From the NCBI RefSeq assembly GCF_013343215.1, contig NZ_CP039143.1, positions 1,116,001-1,180,000 of the forward strand: DNA of 64,000 nucleotides, given 5' to 3'. The position numbers were made by a program, and so were the translations under genes. A model generated the notes under the pieces. The model saw only the letters and a program-made list of their open reading frames with translations. It ran no database searches and had not been told where the DNA came from. Below, piece after piece: positions 8,874 to 18,638 of this stretch (position 1 is its first letter; each line of letters opens with the position of its first letter). This stretch comes from Acinetobacter sp. 10FS3-1 (lineage in GTDB: Bacteria > Pseudomonadota > Gammaproteobacteria > Pseudomonadales > Moraxellaceae).

Positions 8874-10600
8874 TGAAGCACGATTTCAAGGTCTATCTTC
8901 GCCTGCTAAGTTATTTAAAGCCCTTCTGGGGAATAGCACTGCTTGTTCTTCTGGGTTTTACCATTAATGCGGCAACAGAGGTTTCTGTCGCCAAATTACT
9001 GGAACATATTATTGAGGCAATTGAAAATCGAGATCAGGGCTTTACTTCACTTTTCCCTTTCCTGGTCGTTATATTGATGTTCTTCCGTGGTCTGGGGCTG
9101 TTTCTGGGTGGCTATTATACGGCGGTCATTTCCCGTAATCTGGTGTTTAATATCCGGCAGGAAGTGTTTGCGAAATTATTGCGTTTACCCGCACAATATT
9201 TTCTCGACAATACCAGCGGCCATATTACGGCTAAAATCATGTATAACGTCGAGCAGCTCACAGGAGCCTCAACAGAAGCACTCAGAACCATCATACAGCA
9301 AGGTTTGATCACCATTGCTTTGTTGGGCTATCTCCTATATAGCAACTGGCGTTTGACCTTATGTATTCTGGTTTTTGGACCAGTCATCGGCTTGATTATT
9401 CGTCAGGCGGCCAAACGCATGCGCCGGCTTTCTCAGCAGGTGCAGGACACGATGGGCGATGTCAACCATGTGGTGCAGGAAACGGTCAATGCCAATCTGG
9501 TTGTAAAAGGTTTTGGTGGTCAGAGTTATGAGCAGGAGCGTTTTCGCTATAACTCGATGGAAAACCTGCGCCGTGGTTTGAAAATGGTTGCGGTACAGCA
9601 GCTGAACAGTCCGGTTGTACAGCTGATCATGTCTATTTCCCTCAGCATTGTGATGTTTATTGCCTTGCGCCCAGAGATCCTACGCGACACTTCTGCGGGT
9701 GAATTTGTGGCTTATATTACCGCTGCCGGCATGCTGGCTAGACCAATCAAAGCCTTGACCGATGTAAATGAGAAAATTCAGCGCGGTATGGCAGCAGCAC
9801 ATTCAGTCTTTGACCTTCTAGATATGCCGGAAGAGCAGAATAGCGGAACGCTGACCGATTCATTAAAAGGCGAGATCCAGTTTGAAAAGGTCAATCTGAT
9901 CTATGCAGATGGCCATCATGCAATTCATGATTTCAGTCTGAAAGTTAAAGCAGGTGAAACCGTAGCGCTGGTCGGGCGTTCTGGTGCCGGTAAAACCTCG
10001 CTGGTCAATCTGTTGGTCCGTTATCAGGAAGTGAGCTCGGGGCAGATTTTACTGGATCAAAAACCGATTACTGATTTTGAGCTCACCGCTTTACGCACCC
10101 AGATTGCGATGGTGAACCAGCAAGTCGTGCTGTTTAACCGTACTGTACGTGAAAATATTGCCTATGGTCAGCTGGAAAATGCCACGGATGCAGAAGTGAT
10201 TGCAGCGGCTAAAGCGGCTTATGCGCATGATTTTATTATGGCTTTACCACAGGGCTATGATACCCCTCTGGGTGCTCAAGGCTTGAACTTGTCTGGCGGA
10301 CAGCGTCAACGTATTGCGATTGCCCGGGCAATCTTGAAAGATGCACCGATTCTGATTCTGGATGAAGCCACGAGTGCGCTGGATAATGAATCTGAATATT
10401 ATATTCAGCGTGCTTTTGATCAGGCCATGCAAGGTCGTACGACTATTGTGATTGCTCACCGCCTCTCCACGATTGAAAATGCAGACCGGATTGTGGTGAT
10501 GGATCAGGGACGTATTGTCGAGCAGGGCAGCCATGCCGAACTGATCGCGTGTCAAGGAGCGTATTATCAGCTGCATCAACGTAACTTCGAGGAGTCTTAA
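8873..10600 (+). CDS. msbA: Lipid A export ATP-binding/permease protein MsbA
   Basis: A 575-residue half-transporter with six membrane helices in the first ~310 residues and a C-terminal ABC domain. Walker A (G-R-S-G-A-G-K-T-S) lies near 370, the signature L-S-G-G-Q-R-Q near 475, and Walker B I-L-I-L-D-E-A-T just after it. MsbA flips core-lipid A across the inner membrane. The start is GTG, overlapping the ExbD stop. lpxK follows 3 bp later, the conserved msbA-lpxK pair. Confidence 0.93.
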   Translation: MKHDFKVYLRLLSYLKPFWGIALLVLLGFTINAATEVSVAKLLEHIIEAIENRDQGFTSLFPFLVVILMFFRGLGLFLGGYYTAVISRNLVFNIRQEVFAKLLRLPAQYFLDNTSGHITAKIMYNVEQLTGASTEALRTIIQQGLITIALLGYLLYSNWRLTLCILVFGPVIGLIIRQAAKRMRRLSQQVQDTMGDVNHVVQETVNANLVVKGFGGQSYEQERFRYNSMENLRRGLKMVAVQQLNSPVVQLIMSISLSIVMFIALRPEILRDTSAGEFVAYITAAGMLARPIKALTDVNEKIQRGMAAAHSVFDLLDMPEEQNSGTLTDSLKGEIQFEKVNLIYADGHHAIHDFSLKVKAGETVALVGRSGAGKTSLVNLLVRYQEVSSGQILLDQKPITDFELTALRTQIAMVNQQVVLFNRTVRENIAYGQLENATDAEVIAAAKAAYAHDFIMALPQGYDTPLGAQGLNLSGGQRQRIAIARAILKDAPILILDEATSALDNESEYYIQRAFDQAMQGRTTIVIAHRLSTIENADRIVVMDQGRIVEQGSHAELIACQGAYYQLHQRNFEES

Positions 10601-10603
10601 GTC

Positions 10604-11608
10604 ATGGCTTTGGCACAGATCATTCAGGATGCTTGGAATGCACAGGCAAAGTGGCTGGTGGTGCTGCGTCCGTTGTCATGGCTCTATCGTCTGGGTTTTG
10701 TGAGCAATCAGTGGCTTTACCGCAAAGGAATCAAGACCAGTTATACGGCTCCTGTCCCGGTTATGGTGATTGGCAATATTACAGTAGGAGGGAGTGGTAA
10801 AACTCCTTTACTGATTCACTTGGTAGAGTATTTAACGCAAAAAGGTGTGCGGGTCGGGGTGATTAGCCGGGGCTATGGCGGGAAAGGTGCTTTTCCTGCT
10901 TATGTCGATTTAAATACTGCACCAGAGGTGGTGGGAGATGAACCTGCCTTGATTGTTCAGGCGACCGGTGTGCCGATGGCCGTAGGGCCTAATCGGCAGA
11001 AAAGTATTGAGCTTTTACTGGAAAAGCATGCGCTGGATCTGGTGATCTGCGATGATGGTTTACAGCACTGGGCTTTAAATCGTCAGATTGAGTGGATTGT
11101 GCTGGACAATAATCGCGGTCTGGGCAACCAGAAGCTCTTGCCAGAAGGTTATCTGCGTGAACCGGTGACGCGGCTGGAGACGGGTACCATCATTGAACAT
11201 GCCGCCAATCCGACCTCTTCTTTACATATGCATCTGGCCGCCTCACAGCCTTATCTATTGAATCAGGACAGTAGTAAAAGCTTTGATCCTGAAACTAATT
11301 TTTATGCCGTGGTCGGTATTGGTTTTCCACAACGTTTTTATCAGACGCTAAAAAGCCTTGGTTTGCAGCAGTTCCAGTGCCATGAATTTCCAGATCATCA
11401 TGATTATGCAATTGAAGATCTGCAATTTGAAGATAATCATCCCATCATTACCACTGAAAAAGATGCGGTCAAAATGATGACATTGCTCCAGAAATACCCA
11501 GATTATCAGCGTGAAATCTGGGTGGTGCCGGTAAATGCGGTCTTGTCTGATGCCTGTTATTCGGTATTACAACAGCAATTGCTCCAACAGGGTATTTCCA
11601 TTTCCTAA
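10604..11608 (+). CDS. lpxK: Tetraacyldisaccharide 4'-kinase LpxK
   Basis: A 334-residue P-loop kinase that phosphorylates the 4' position of the lipid A disaccharide, yielding lipid IVA. The P-loop G-N-I-T-V-G-G-S-G-K-T-P lies at about 57-68, after an N-terminal membrane-associated helix. V-I-S-R-G-Y-G-G-K and the D-D-G-L-Q-H motif are also LpxK hallmarks. It sits 3 bp after msbA and 12 bp before kdsB. Confidence 0.95.
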   Translation: MALAQIIQDAWNAQAKWLVVLRPLSWLYRLGFVSNQWLYRKGIKTSYTAPVPVMVIGNITVGGSGKTPLLIHLVEYLTQKGVRVGVISRGYGGKGAFPAYVDLNTAPEVVGDEPALIVQATGVPMAVGPNRQKSIELLLEKHALDLVICDDGLQHWALNRQIEWIVLDNNRGLGNQKLLPEGYLREPVTRLETGTIIEHAANPTSSLHMHLAASQPYLLNQDSSKSFDPETNFYAVVGIGFPQRFYQTLKSLGLQQFQCHEFPDHHDYAIEDLQFEDNHPIITTEKDAVKMMTLLQKYPDYQREIWVVPVNAVLSDACYSVLQQQLLQQGISIS

Positions 11609-11620
11609 GGTTTATTTTCG

Positions 11621-12382
11621 ATGAAACATATAGTCATTCCTGCACGATTTTCGAGTTCACGTTTACCTGGTAAACCTTTGCTGAATATTCATGGACGTCC
11701 CATGATTCTGCGTGTGGTCGATCAGGCTAAAAAAGTGCAAGGTTTTGACGATCTGTGTGTGGCGACCGATGATCAACGTATTGCAGAAGTCTGCCAAGCC
11801 GAAGGTGTGGATGTGGTGCTGACTTCAGCTGATCATCCTTCCGGTACGGACCGTTTAAGCGAAGTGGCTCGAATCAAGGGTTGGGCGAGTGATGACATCA
11901 TTGTAAACGTGCAGGGCGATGAACCTTTACTGCCGGCACAACTGGTGAAGCAGGTGGCGCAGTTGTTGGAAGATCAGCCAACCTGCTCGATGTCGACGCT
12001 ATGTGAGCCTATTTATCAGCTAGCAGAATTTAAGCGTGACAGCATTGTTAAAGTGGTGATGTCAAAACACAATCAAGCACTGTATTTTAGCCGTGCCACC
12101 ATTCCTTATGACCGTGAGGGAGCCAAGCTGGCTGAACCAAAGCTGCATGATCAGGCTTATCGTCATTTAGGCCTATATGCCTATCGGGTCAAACTGTTGC
12201 AAGAATATGTGACCTGGGAAATGGGTGTGTTAGAGAAACTGGAATCTCTAGAACAATTACGGGTACTGGAAAATGGACACCGTATTGCCATTGCGGTGGC
12301 CCAAGCCAGCTTGCCGCCAGGGGTGGATACCCAGGAAGATCTGGATCGATTGAATCAGATGGATCTTTCCCATTTTGCCTAA
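11621..12382 (+). CDS. kdsB: 3-deoxy-manno-octulosonate cytidylyltransferase KdsB
   Basis: A 253-residue CMP-Kdo synthetase. The N-terminal nucleotide-binding motif [15 protein letters not shown] and N-V-Q-G-D-E-P-L near residue 100 are diagnostic. It activates Kdo for transfer to lipid IVA, the step after LpxK, so the msbA-lpxK-kdsB group is functionally coherent. Confidence 0.95.
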   Translation: MKHIVIPARFSSSRLPGKPLLNIHGRPMILRVVDQAKKVQGFDDLCVATDDQRIAEVCQAEGVDVVLTSADHPSGTDRLSEVARIKGWASDDIIVNVQGDEPLLPAQLVKQVAQLLEDQPTCSMSTLCEPIYQLAEFKRDSIVKVVMSKHNQALYFSRATIPYDREGAKLAEPKLHDQAYRHLGLYAYRVKLLQEYVTWEMGVLEKLESLEQLRVLENGHRIAIAVAQASLPPGVDTQEDLDRLNQMDLSHFA

Positions 12383-12396
12383 GAAGAGTCAAATAC

Positions 12397-13377
12397 ATGC
12401 CTTTTGATGTCAAAGCACAGATTTATCCATGGCAGCAACAGGTTTGGGAAACGTTGACTGGCCGTTTTCCCAAACTGGGGCATGGGTTATTATTTTATGG
12501 GAAAAAAGGTTGCGGTAAAGAAGCTTTTAGCCAGCAGTTTTTGGCTTGGATATTGTGCCTGAATCGTCAGCCTGCCGGGGCCTGTGGTGAATGCGGCAGC
12601 TGTCAGTGGCTCAAAGCCGATACCCATCCGAATTATGTGCACATCAGCACGGATGAAGACAATAAAAAACAGAACGCCAAAATCAGGATTGAAAAAATCC
12701 GCGATCTTTTGCCTTTTGTGCAACAGACCGTAGATGGCTGGCGGGTCATTGTGATTGAACCGGCAGAAGCCCTGAATATTGCCTCTTCGAATGCCTTGTT
12801 AAAAACCCTGGAAGAGCCGGGTGAAAATATTGTTATTATCCTGCTCGCCGATCATTATCTGAAATTACCGGCCACAATCCGGAGTCGCCTGCAACACTTT
12901 GCTTTGGACCGGATTTCAGCTGAGCAGTTTAGTGCGTATGTGCAGCAACAATTGCCTGACGCAGGTTCAAGCCAGCAACAGCTGCTGATGAGCCTGTCAA
13001 ATCAGATGCCTTTACAGGCAGTTGAAGTGGCTCAAGGTAGCTGGCTGCCTTTACGTCAGGAATTTCTGGCAGACTGGACCAAACTGGTCACCCAAAAAAA
13101 TATGCCGATGGCAATTGCGACCAAGTGGAATAAAAGCTTGAGTTTTGGTGAATTTGGTCAAATGTTTGAATACTTGTTGTCCGATTTGATTTGTGTCAAG
13201 CTAAATCAGGCGGTAAAAAACATTGATTTGAACTTCGATGTGCTGGCCGAACAATATTCATTAGAAACACTTTTTAAGATTTATGAAGATTTTCAGCAAG
13301 CCAAGCGATATCTCGAGCAGAACGTACAAAGTAATCTGGTACTCGATGAATTGTGTATCAAACTGATGAATCTTTAA
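12397..13377 (+). CDS. holB: DNA polymerase III delta-prime subunit
   Basis: A 326-residue AAA+ clamp-loader subunit. A degenerate P-loop (Y-G-K-K-G-C-G-K-E, about 29-37) is followed by the four-cysteine zinc module (C-x8-C-x2-C-x2-C, around residues 50-68) and S-S-N-A-L-L-K-T-L-E-E-P near 130, which define delta-prime. It loads the sliding clamp with the other clamp-loader subunits. The holB-pilZ-tatD order matches that of Pseudomonas. Confidence 0.92.
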   Translation: MPFDVKAQIYPWQQQVWETLTGRFPKLGHGLLFYGKKGCGKEAFSQQFLAWILCLNRQPAGACGECGSCQWLKADTHPNYVHISTDEDNKKQNAKIRIEKIRDLLPFVQQTVDGWRVIVIEPAEALNIASSNALLKTLEEPGENIVIILLADHYLKLPATIRSRLQHFALDRISAEQFSAYVQQQLPDAGSSQQQLLMSLSNQMPLQAVEVAQGSWLPLRQEFLADWTKLVTQKNMPMAIATKWNKSLSFGEFGQMFEYLLSDLICVKLNQAVKNIDLNFDVLAEQYSLETLFKIYEDFQQAKRYLEQNVQSNLVLDELCIKLMNL

Positions 13378-13392
13378 TTAAGGGGAAACGAT

Positions 13393-13734
13393 ATGCAACC
13401 ACGTATGGGCGGGATTATTCATGCCAATATAGCGGATCTGGAAACGCTCTTTGCCAGTTACATGCCTTATGTGGTGGGTGGTGGACTTTTTATTCCTTCC
13501 AAGCAGCCCGTTAAACTCGGTGAGGAGGTTTTTGTATTAACCACTTTGCCTGAACAAAGCCAGAAAATTCCGTTAACCGGTAAAGTGATCTGGGTGTCCC
13601 AGAAGCAAAATGGCCTCAAACCACAAGGCTTCGGGATCCAGTTGACAGGTGAAAAAGGCGTTTTTTTCAAAAATGAAGCAGAACGTCTGGTTGCAGGTCT
13701 TAAATCTGTAGGACGTAAAAGTTACACTATGTAG
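13393..13734 (+). CDS. pilZ: Type IV pilus assembly protein PilZ
   Basis: A 113-residue single PilZ domain. It lacks the R-x-x-x-R and D/N-x-S-x-x-G residues that bind cyclic di-GMP, as known for the founding PilZ of Pseudomonas, which acts through protein partners in pilus biogenesis. Placement between holB and tatD matches that PilZ exactly. An AAGGGGAAA ribosome site precedes the ATG. Confidence 0.88.
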   Translation: MQPRMGGIIHANIADLETLFASYMPYVVGGGLFIPSKQPVKLGEEVFVLTTLPEQSQKIPLTGKVIWVSQKQNGLKPQGFGIQLTGEKGVFFKNEAERLVAGLKSVGRKSYTM

Positions 13735-13762
13735 TTAATTTACCTTTGGTAGGAAACTCATT

Positions 13763-14536
13763 GTGTTTGTAGATACTCATTGTCATTTAACGATGCTTGA
13801 TTTAACACCTTATGATGGTGATCTGGATCAGGCCCTTGCGCAGGCTCGTGAAGCAGGTGTATCAAAGTTCATGAGTATCTCGGTCGATCTGGATGATCAT
13901 ATCGAGCTGGCCAAGATTGCGGCGCGTCATGCAGATGTCGGTTATACCGTCGGCGTTCATCCTTGTGAAGAAGCTGCCACTATGGCGCGCGCCACCACAG
14001 AATATCTGGTGGAGCTGGCGCAGCCTGAAAAAGTCTGGGCAATTGGCGAGACTGGCCTGGATTATTATCATAGTACCGACTTCATTTCTGAACAGAAAGA
14101 CTGTTTTGCCCGTCATATTCATGCTTCACAAATCGTGAAAAAACCGGTGGTGGTGCATACCCGCGTGGCCAAGCACGATACAGTTGACATCATTCGTGCA
14201 GAAAAATCTACACATGGTATTTTGCACTGTTTTACCGAAGATTGGGCAACCGCCAAAGCCGTTTTAGACTGCGGCTACTATGTTTCATTTTCAGGCATTA
14301 TTTCTTTTAAAAATGCACAGGATCTGCGTGACGTTGCTAAGCAGGTTCCGCTGGATCGTGTGCTGATTGAAACGGATAGTCCTTATCTGGCTCCTATGCC
14401 GTATCGCGGTAAATCTAATGAGCCTAAATACGTTCCTTATGTAGCCAAAGCGCTTTGCGATGTATATGATAAGTCGCTAGAAGAAATGGCTGAAATCACA
14501 AAGCAAAACTTTGAGAACCTGCTTAATTTAAAGTAA
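13763..14536 (+). CDS. TatD-family metal-dependent hydrolase
   Basis: A 257-residue TIM-barrel hydrolase starting with GTG and the metal-binding D-T-H-C-H-L. Further ligands are visible in G-E-T-G-L-D-Y-Y near residue 94, V-V-H-T-R, L-H-C-F-T and the late E-T-D-S-P-Y-L. The TatD/YcfH/YjjV families are metal-dependent DNases or D-aminoacyl-tRNA-type hydrolases, and the exact substrate cannot be read from sequence. By position it corresponds to the YcfH-like gene next to holB. Confidence 0.88.
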   Translation: MFVDTHCHLTMLDLTPYDGDLDQALAQAREAGVSKFMSISVDLDDHIELAKIAARHADVGYTVGVHPCEEAATMARATTEYLVELAQPEKVWAIGETGLDYYHSTDFISEQKDCFARHIHASQIVKKPVVVHTRVAKHDTVDIIRAEKSTHGILHCFTEDWATAKAVLDCGYYVSFSGIISFKNAQDLRDVAKQVPLDRVLIETDSPYLAPMPYRGKSNEPKYVPYVAKALCDVYDKSLEEMAEITKQNFENLLNLK

Positions 14537-14575
14537 ATAAAGTTAGATAAGAGACAAGAGAGTTATAGGGTGAAG

Positions 14576-15190
14576 ATGGATCGTCAGGCTCAGTTTCGAG
14601 CAAGAGAAACCTTAATTTTTCAAGTGGCAGAGCAGCTTCTGCTGGAAAATGGTGAAGCAGGCATGACTCTGGATGCACTTGCTGCCGAGCTTGATCTGGC
14701 CAAAGGGACACTCTATAAACACTTTCAAAGTAAAGATGAACTGTACATGCTGCTGATTATCCGTAATGAGCGCATGTTGCTGGAAATGATCCAGGACAGT
14801 GACAAGGCTTTTCCTGAACATCTGGCTTTCTTTATGCTGCACCATTTACATCATCCTGAACGTACGGTCCTGTTTCACCAGATTGAAGAACGACTTTCAA
14901 CAACGGGTGTGGGAATTCAGCATCTGTTTAGCGAACTTTATCAGGTGCGTAAACAGCGTTTACGTCTGATTATCCGTATGACTGAAACTTATCTGGCTTC
15001 CATCAATAGCAGTATGTCGGTACGTGATTATCTGGCCTCAATCTGGTCACTGACTTATGGTGCGGCAGCAATTCTGAATTCCAGCTTCTATCAGCGTTAT
15101 CTGGGTTCACGAGATACTTTGCGGGTCGCTTATATTGATCAGGCTCTGGCCTTGCCCAAACACGTGCATTCAGTCGGGCAATTGGTCTAA
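14576..15190 (+). CDS. TetR/AcrR-family transcriptional regulator
   Basis: A 204-residue regulator with an N-terminal helix-turn-helix (about 10-55) including L-A-A-E-L-D-L-A-K-G-T-L-Y-K-H-F, the TetR signature, and an all-helical ligand domain. I chose ATG 14576 (AGGG just upstream); a GTG two codons earlier at 14570 is also possible. It lies between tatD and the gspHIJK genes. Ligand and targets are unknown, and self-control or control of the gsp genes is only a guess from position. Confidence 0.88.
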   Translation: MDRQAQFRARETLIFQVAEQLLLENGEAGMTLDALAAELDLAKGTLYKHFQSKDELYMLLIIRNERMLLEMIQDSDKAFPEHLAFFMLHHLHHPERTVLFHQIEERLSTTGVGIQHLFSELYQVRKQRLRLIIRMTETYLASINSSMSVRDYLASIWSLTYGAAAILNSSFYQRYLGSRDTLRVAYIDQALALPKHVHSVGQLV

Positions 15191-15199
15191 GGTTTGGAT

Positions 15200-15739
15200 A
15201 TGACCAGTTCTCCTTATCACATCCGTGGATTTACCTTAGTAGAACTAATGGTCGTCATTGTGATTATGGGAATTATGGCCTCATTGGTTTTGATAAATAC
15301 AGGCGGGGTCGAGCAGCGTAAAGCCATGCAGGCGAGGGAAGTTCTGCTGCTGGACCTACAGCGTATTTTAAGAGAAGCCAATGATCAGTCACGTATATTG
15401 GCATTGACTATTCAGCCTGCGACAGATGTGACGCCGTTTCGTTATGCGGTCACGGAATATCGACCACAGACCCAGTCCACGATCAATGCACAAAAATGGC
15501 AGAATTATGCAGAATTTAAGCTGCGTAATTTACCGGAGCAGGTGTCTTTTCAGGTGCAGGCTCTGGAACAGCGTTATACAAATGCTCAGAACCCTGACCT
15601 GACTCAGGCAGATACGCCCAAGCTGATCTGGCTGGGCAATGGTGAAGTGAAACCGGTACGTATCCAGTTTTTTCTAGAAAACCGTGAAGTAGGCCATCCA
15701 ATAGAAATTGATCATCTGGGTAAAATCAATGCCGGCTAA
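15200..15739 (+). CDS. gspH: Type II secretion minor pseudopilin GspH
   Basis: A 179-residue pseudopilin. The prepilin peptidase site is R-G followed by F-T-L-V-E-L-M-V, giving a mature N-terminus with the conserved Glu5 and a hydrophobic helix. The GspH globular domain follows. The ATG at 15200 has AAGG seven bases upstream and is preferred over an in-frame TTG at 15194. First of four minor pseudopilins that cap the type II secretion pseudopilus; the main gsp genes are not in this window. Confidence 0.85.
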   Translation: MTSSPYHIRGFTLVELMVVIVIMGIMASLVLINTGGVEQRKAMQAREVLLLDLQRILREANDQSRILALTIQPATDVTPFRYAVTEYRPQTQSTINAQKWQNYAEFKLRNLPEQVSFQVQALEQRYTNAQNPDLTQADTPKLIWLGNGEVKPVRIQFFLENREVGHPIEIDHLGKINAG

Positions 15740-16250
15740 AGATTTCATGCATGGGGCTGTATTGAACCGAGTGCCGAAACAAGACCTTGCGGACGCTCAC
15801 TTCACAAGCACCGTTTCCAAAATGATTTGCAAAACAGGTGCTTTTCGCTCCAAGAAGAGCCGATTTCAGTCTGCCTCAGGTTTTACCTTGCTAGAAGTTA
15901 TGGTGGCTTTGGCCATCTTTGCTACAGCAGCCATGACCCTGACCAAAGTGGCGATGCAATATACCCAGTCTACTGCCCATGCAGTACTTAGAACTAAAGC
16001 CCAATTTGTTGCATTGAATGAAGCGGCACAAATGGAAATCAATCAGGAGTGGCTGAGTGGAACATCTTCAAGGCAACTCACCCAGCAGAACGAAACCTGG
16101 CAGATTGATAAACGGAGCGAGCCGACTATTAGCCCCAATGTGCAGCGGATTGAGTTACAAGTTAGTCTCATTAATACTGAAAGTGGGCAAGTGGAATCTG
16201 GTATTAGCACCCTGACATTTTTTAATCACCGTAAGAATCCAGTACCATGA
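15729..16250 (+). CDS. gspI: Type II secretion minor pseudopilin GspI
   Basis: The prepilin motif S-G | F-T-L-L-E-V-M-V-A-L identifies a GspI pseudopilin with Glu5. The start is uncertain: ATG 15729 overlaps the end of gspH but gives an unusually long leader of about 50 residues, while the in-frame ATG at 15822 gives a 20-residue basic leader more typical of the family. A TTG at 15708 is also open. The gene ends in a four-base ATGA overlap with gspJ. Confidence 0.82.
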   Translation: MPAKDFMHGAVLNRVPKQDLADAHFTSTVSKMICKTGAFRSKKSRFQSASGFTLLEVMVALAIFATAAMTLTKVAMQYTQSTAHAVLRTKAQFVALNEAAQMEINQEWLSGTSSRQLTQQNETWQIDKRSEPTISPNVQRIELQVSLINTESGQVESGISTLTFFNHRKNPVP

Positions 16251-16873
16251 AGCCTCAAGGATTTACCTTAGTTGAATTATTGGTCGCCATTACCATTTTT
16301 GCGGTGCTTTCTGCACTAGGTTGGCAGGTTTTTGATTATATTAATAAAAGCAAAGACCAGAATGCGATGCATGAATACCGTTTAAACCAGTTGCAGGATA
16401 CTTATCAGCAGATTTTACGTGATACGGTGCAGGCGGTACCACTGACAGCCAATATAAATGGCCAGATTCAACCTGCACTGGTTTTACAAAATGGACGTTT
16501 TAATTTTAGTAAAACAGGCGTAACTGATCCTTTGCAGGAAGGTATTTCGCCTGATGAACGCGTGGAATACCAGTACCGTTCAGAGGAGCAAAAGCTTTAC
16601 CGTTTAAAATACCGTAATCTGAACCAGACCGGACGTGATCAGCCAGAATCCAGCGTCTTGCTCAATCATGTCGAACAATTTGAAATTTTAGTGCTCAATC
16701 CGAATGAGCTGACTCAGTGGCCAGATTCTTCAGCTGATCTCAACCAGGTGGCGCAAAAACAGCGCCTGCCGAAAGGCATTAAAATCAAATTAACCGTAAA
16801 TGGGGTGAATTATGAATGGATATTCAGCCTGCTAAATACAGATTTTCTGCTTGCTCCCCAAGGCCAACCATAA
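16247..16873 (+). CDS. gspJ: Type II secretion minor pseudopilin GspJ
   Basis: A 208-residue protein with a very short leader and the prepilin site Q-G | F-T-L-V-E-L-L-V-A-I, then a helix and the GspJ globular domain. With GspI and GspK it should form the tip complex that starts pseudopilus assembly. It overlaps gspI by four bases and lies 12 bp before gspK. Confidence 0.88.
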   Translation: MKPQGFTLVELLVAITIFAVLSALGWQVFDYINKSKDQNAMHEYRLNQLQDTYQQILRDTVQAVPLTANINGQIQPALVLQNGRFNFSKTGVTDPLQEGISPDERVEYQYRSEEQKLYRLKYRNLNQTGRDQPESSVLLNHVEQFEILVLNPNELTQWPDSSADLNQVAQKQRLPKGIKIKLTVNGVNYEWIFSLLNTDFLLAPQGQP

Positions 16874-16885
16874 CAAGAAATACAG

Positions 16886-17851
16886 ATGAAGAAAACGATC
16901 GCGATTCAACAGCAGCAGGGTATAGCACTGATCACCATTCTGGTCATGGTAGCATTGGCTACAATTCTCGCGGCCACTATTGCAAAGCGCCAGACGGCCA
17001 CTGCGGAAAGTACGGCTTATTTAATGCGCCAAAATCAGTCTTTAATGTATGCCAAAAGTGCAGAAGCTTTTTTTGCTGAGTTGTTGGTCGATGATGCTAA
17101 AAATGCCCCAGATGTAGACCATTTAAATGAAACCTGGGCTCAGCCCATGCCTGCTTTCCCGGTGGAAGACGGGTATGTCTCGGGGGTATTGCAAGATGAA
17201 TCGGGCAAGTTCAACCTAAACAGTCTGCTTACCCAGGAAGGTAATGTTAATGAGCATGCCAAGATATGGTTTGAGCAAATTTTAAAGCGTGCCGGATTGC
17301 CTGAGCAGCTCAGTGAAGCGGTAATTGATTGGCAGGATGCTGATGATAGACCTGTCGGGCCTATGGGGGCAGAGTCCAATTATTACCAGAGCCTGCTAGA
17401 TGCGGCCCTGCCTCCCAACACCAAATTTCATAGTGTGGAACAGCTAAAATTGGTACGCGGCTTTGAGGAAAATAAATATCAACTGATTGCCCCGTATGTA
17501 ACCGCTGCTCCACTATCGGATAGTCCGGTGAATATTAATACCGCATCAGCTTTTCTTCTGGCCAGTATGGATGAAAAGCTGGATATTCATGGCATACAGC
17601 AAGTTCTGGAAAAACGTCAGGCAAATCTGGAGCATTTTTCCAGTGTGTCAGAGCTTTGGGCCATTGAACCTTTTAGTCAGGTCGGTGCCGATAAACGTAA
17701 TCTGGTCAATAATTTATTAGGCATACAATCTCATTATTTCAAGGCCCGGATTGAAGTGATGCTGAGTGAACGCAAGCGCCAGTTCAGCAGCGATTTAGTG
17801 CGTCAGGAACAGCAGGTTCATATCGCATATCGCAGTATGGCGCCGTTTTAA
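16886..17851 (+). CDS. gspK: Type II secretion minor pseudopilin GspK
   Basis: A 321-residue protein with leader M-K-K-T-I-A-I-Q and cleavage at Q-G | I-A-L-I-T. Position 5 after the cleavage site is not glutamate, the known peculiarity of GspK among pseudopilins. The large alpha-helical domain is present, including the helix-hairpin-helix-like stretch around V-N-I-N-T-A-S-A. Last gene of the gspHIJK group. Confidence 0.9.
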   Translation: MKKTIAIQQQQGIALITILVMVALATILAATIAKRQTATAESTAYLMRQNQSLMYAKSAEAFFAELLVDDAKNAPDVDHLNETWAQPMPAFPVEDGYVSGVLQDESGKFNLNSLLTQEGNVNEHAKIWFEQILKRAGLPEQLSEAVIDWQDADDRPVGPMGAESNYYQSLLDAALPPNTKFHSVEQLKLVRGFEENKYQLIAPYVTAAPLSDSPVNINTASAFLLASMDEKLDIHGIQQVLEKRQANLEHFSSVSELWAIEPFSQVGADKRNLVNNLLGIQSHYFKARIEVMLSERKRQFSSDLVRQEQQVHIAYRSMAPF

Positions 17852-17997
17852 TTTGACAGGTTAAAAGTGCCCAAGTCATTGTTCATCTACATGATCCTTT
17901 TTTCCCATCAGCCTGAACAGCAAAATTAATCCTTCTTTATCCACTTTTGGTCTATAATCCAAAGATATTCACCTATTTTTTGACGATATTAGGGCAT
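17852..17997 (+). promoter_or_regulatory. Intergenic region before queD
   Basis: A 146-bp AT-rich gap after the gsp group, likely holding the queD promoter. No terminator hairpin for gspK is apparent, and no preQ1-type aptamer pattern was recognised. Confidence 0.3.
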
Positions 17998-18594
17998 ATG
18001 TTAATTCGTAAGTTATTTAAATTTGAAAATGCTCATATTGTGCGTAACTGCACATCGGACCGCTGCAAGCGTTCGATTCATGGTCATAGTTATAAAGTCG
18101 AGTTACTGCTAAAAGCGTCGAAGTTGGATCATGGTCAGATGGTCTATGATTTTGGTTTGCTCAAAGGTGTAATTAAAGACCTTTATGATTCTTTTGATCA
18201 TGCCATTTGTTTCTGGCAGCAGGACGATCCGGAGTATATTCAGGCTTGCAAGAAGTTTAGTGCACGTTGGATCTCTTTGCCTGTGTCGCCCTCTGCGGAA
18301 CAGTTTTCCCGTATTTTCTTCTTTCTGGCACAGCAAGTGCTGGCCTCGACCGTCACCCAGAATGGTGAAGGGGATGTCGAAGTATATTCAGTAATTGTGC
18401 ATGAGACGGATACTGGCTATGCACAAAGCTTCCTGGAAGATATTGAAAATGAGCAGATGGGGTTATTGACTCTAGATCAGATTGAGTTTTCAGAGCAGGT
18501 ACAGGCCGAATGGACTGAGCCGCAGATGTATAATAAACTGAAACAGGGAATCGCCTTTCACAACCCGACTGTGGATTTACAGGTCAAACGCTAA
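17998..18594 (+). CDS. queD: 6-carboxytetrahydropterin synthase QueD-like
   Basis: A 198-residue PTPS/QueD-family enzyme. The zinc ligands and catalytic cysteine are visible in F-E-N-A-H and C-K-R-S-I-H-G-H-S-Y (about 9-35). QueD makes 6-carboxytetrahydropterin for queuosine and other deazapurines. The ATG at 17998 matches the family start; an upstream in-frame extension (from 17947) adds unrelated residues and is rejected. It is longer than the roughly 120-140 residues of typical QueD, with a C-terminal extension, so a variant role cannot be excluded. Confidence 0.85.
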   Translation: MLIRKLFKFENAHIVRNCTSDRCKRSIHGHSYKVELLLKASKLDHGQMVYDFGLLKGVIKDLYDSFDHAICFWQQDDPEYIQACKKFSARWISLPVSPSAEQFSRIFFFLAQQVLASTVTQNGEGDVEVYSVIVHETDTGYAQSFLEDIENEQMGLLTLDQIEFSEQVQAEWTEPQMYNKLKQGIAFHNPTVDLQVKR

Positions 18595-18638
18595 AAGCGC
18601 AGGACTGACGCATACTGACATAGATTTAGGATTGAAGA

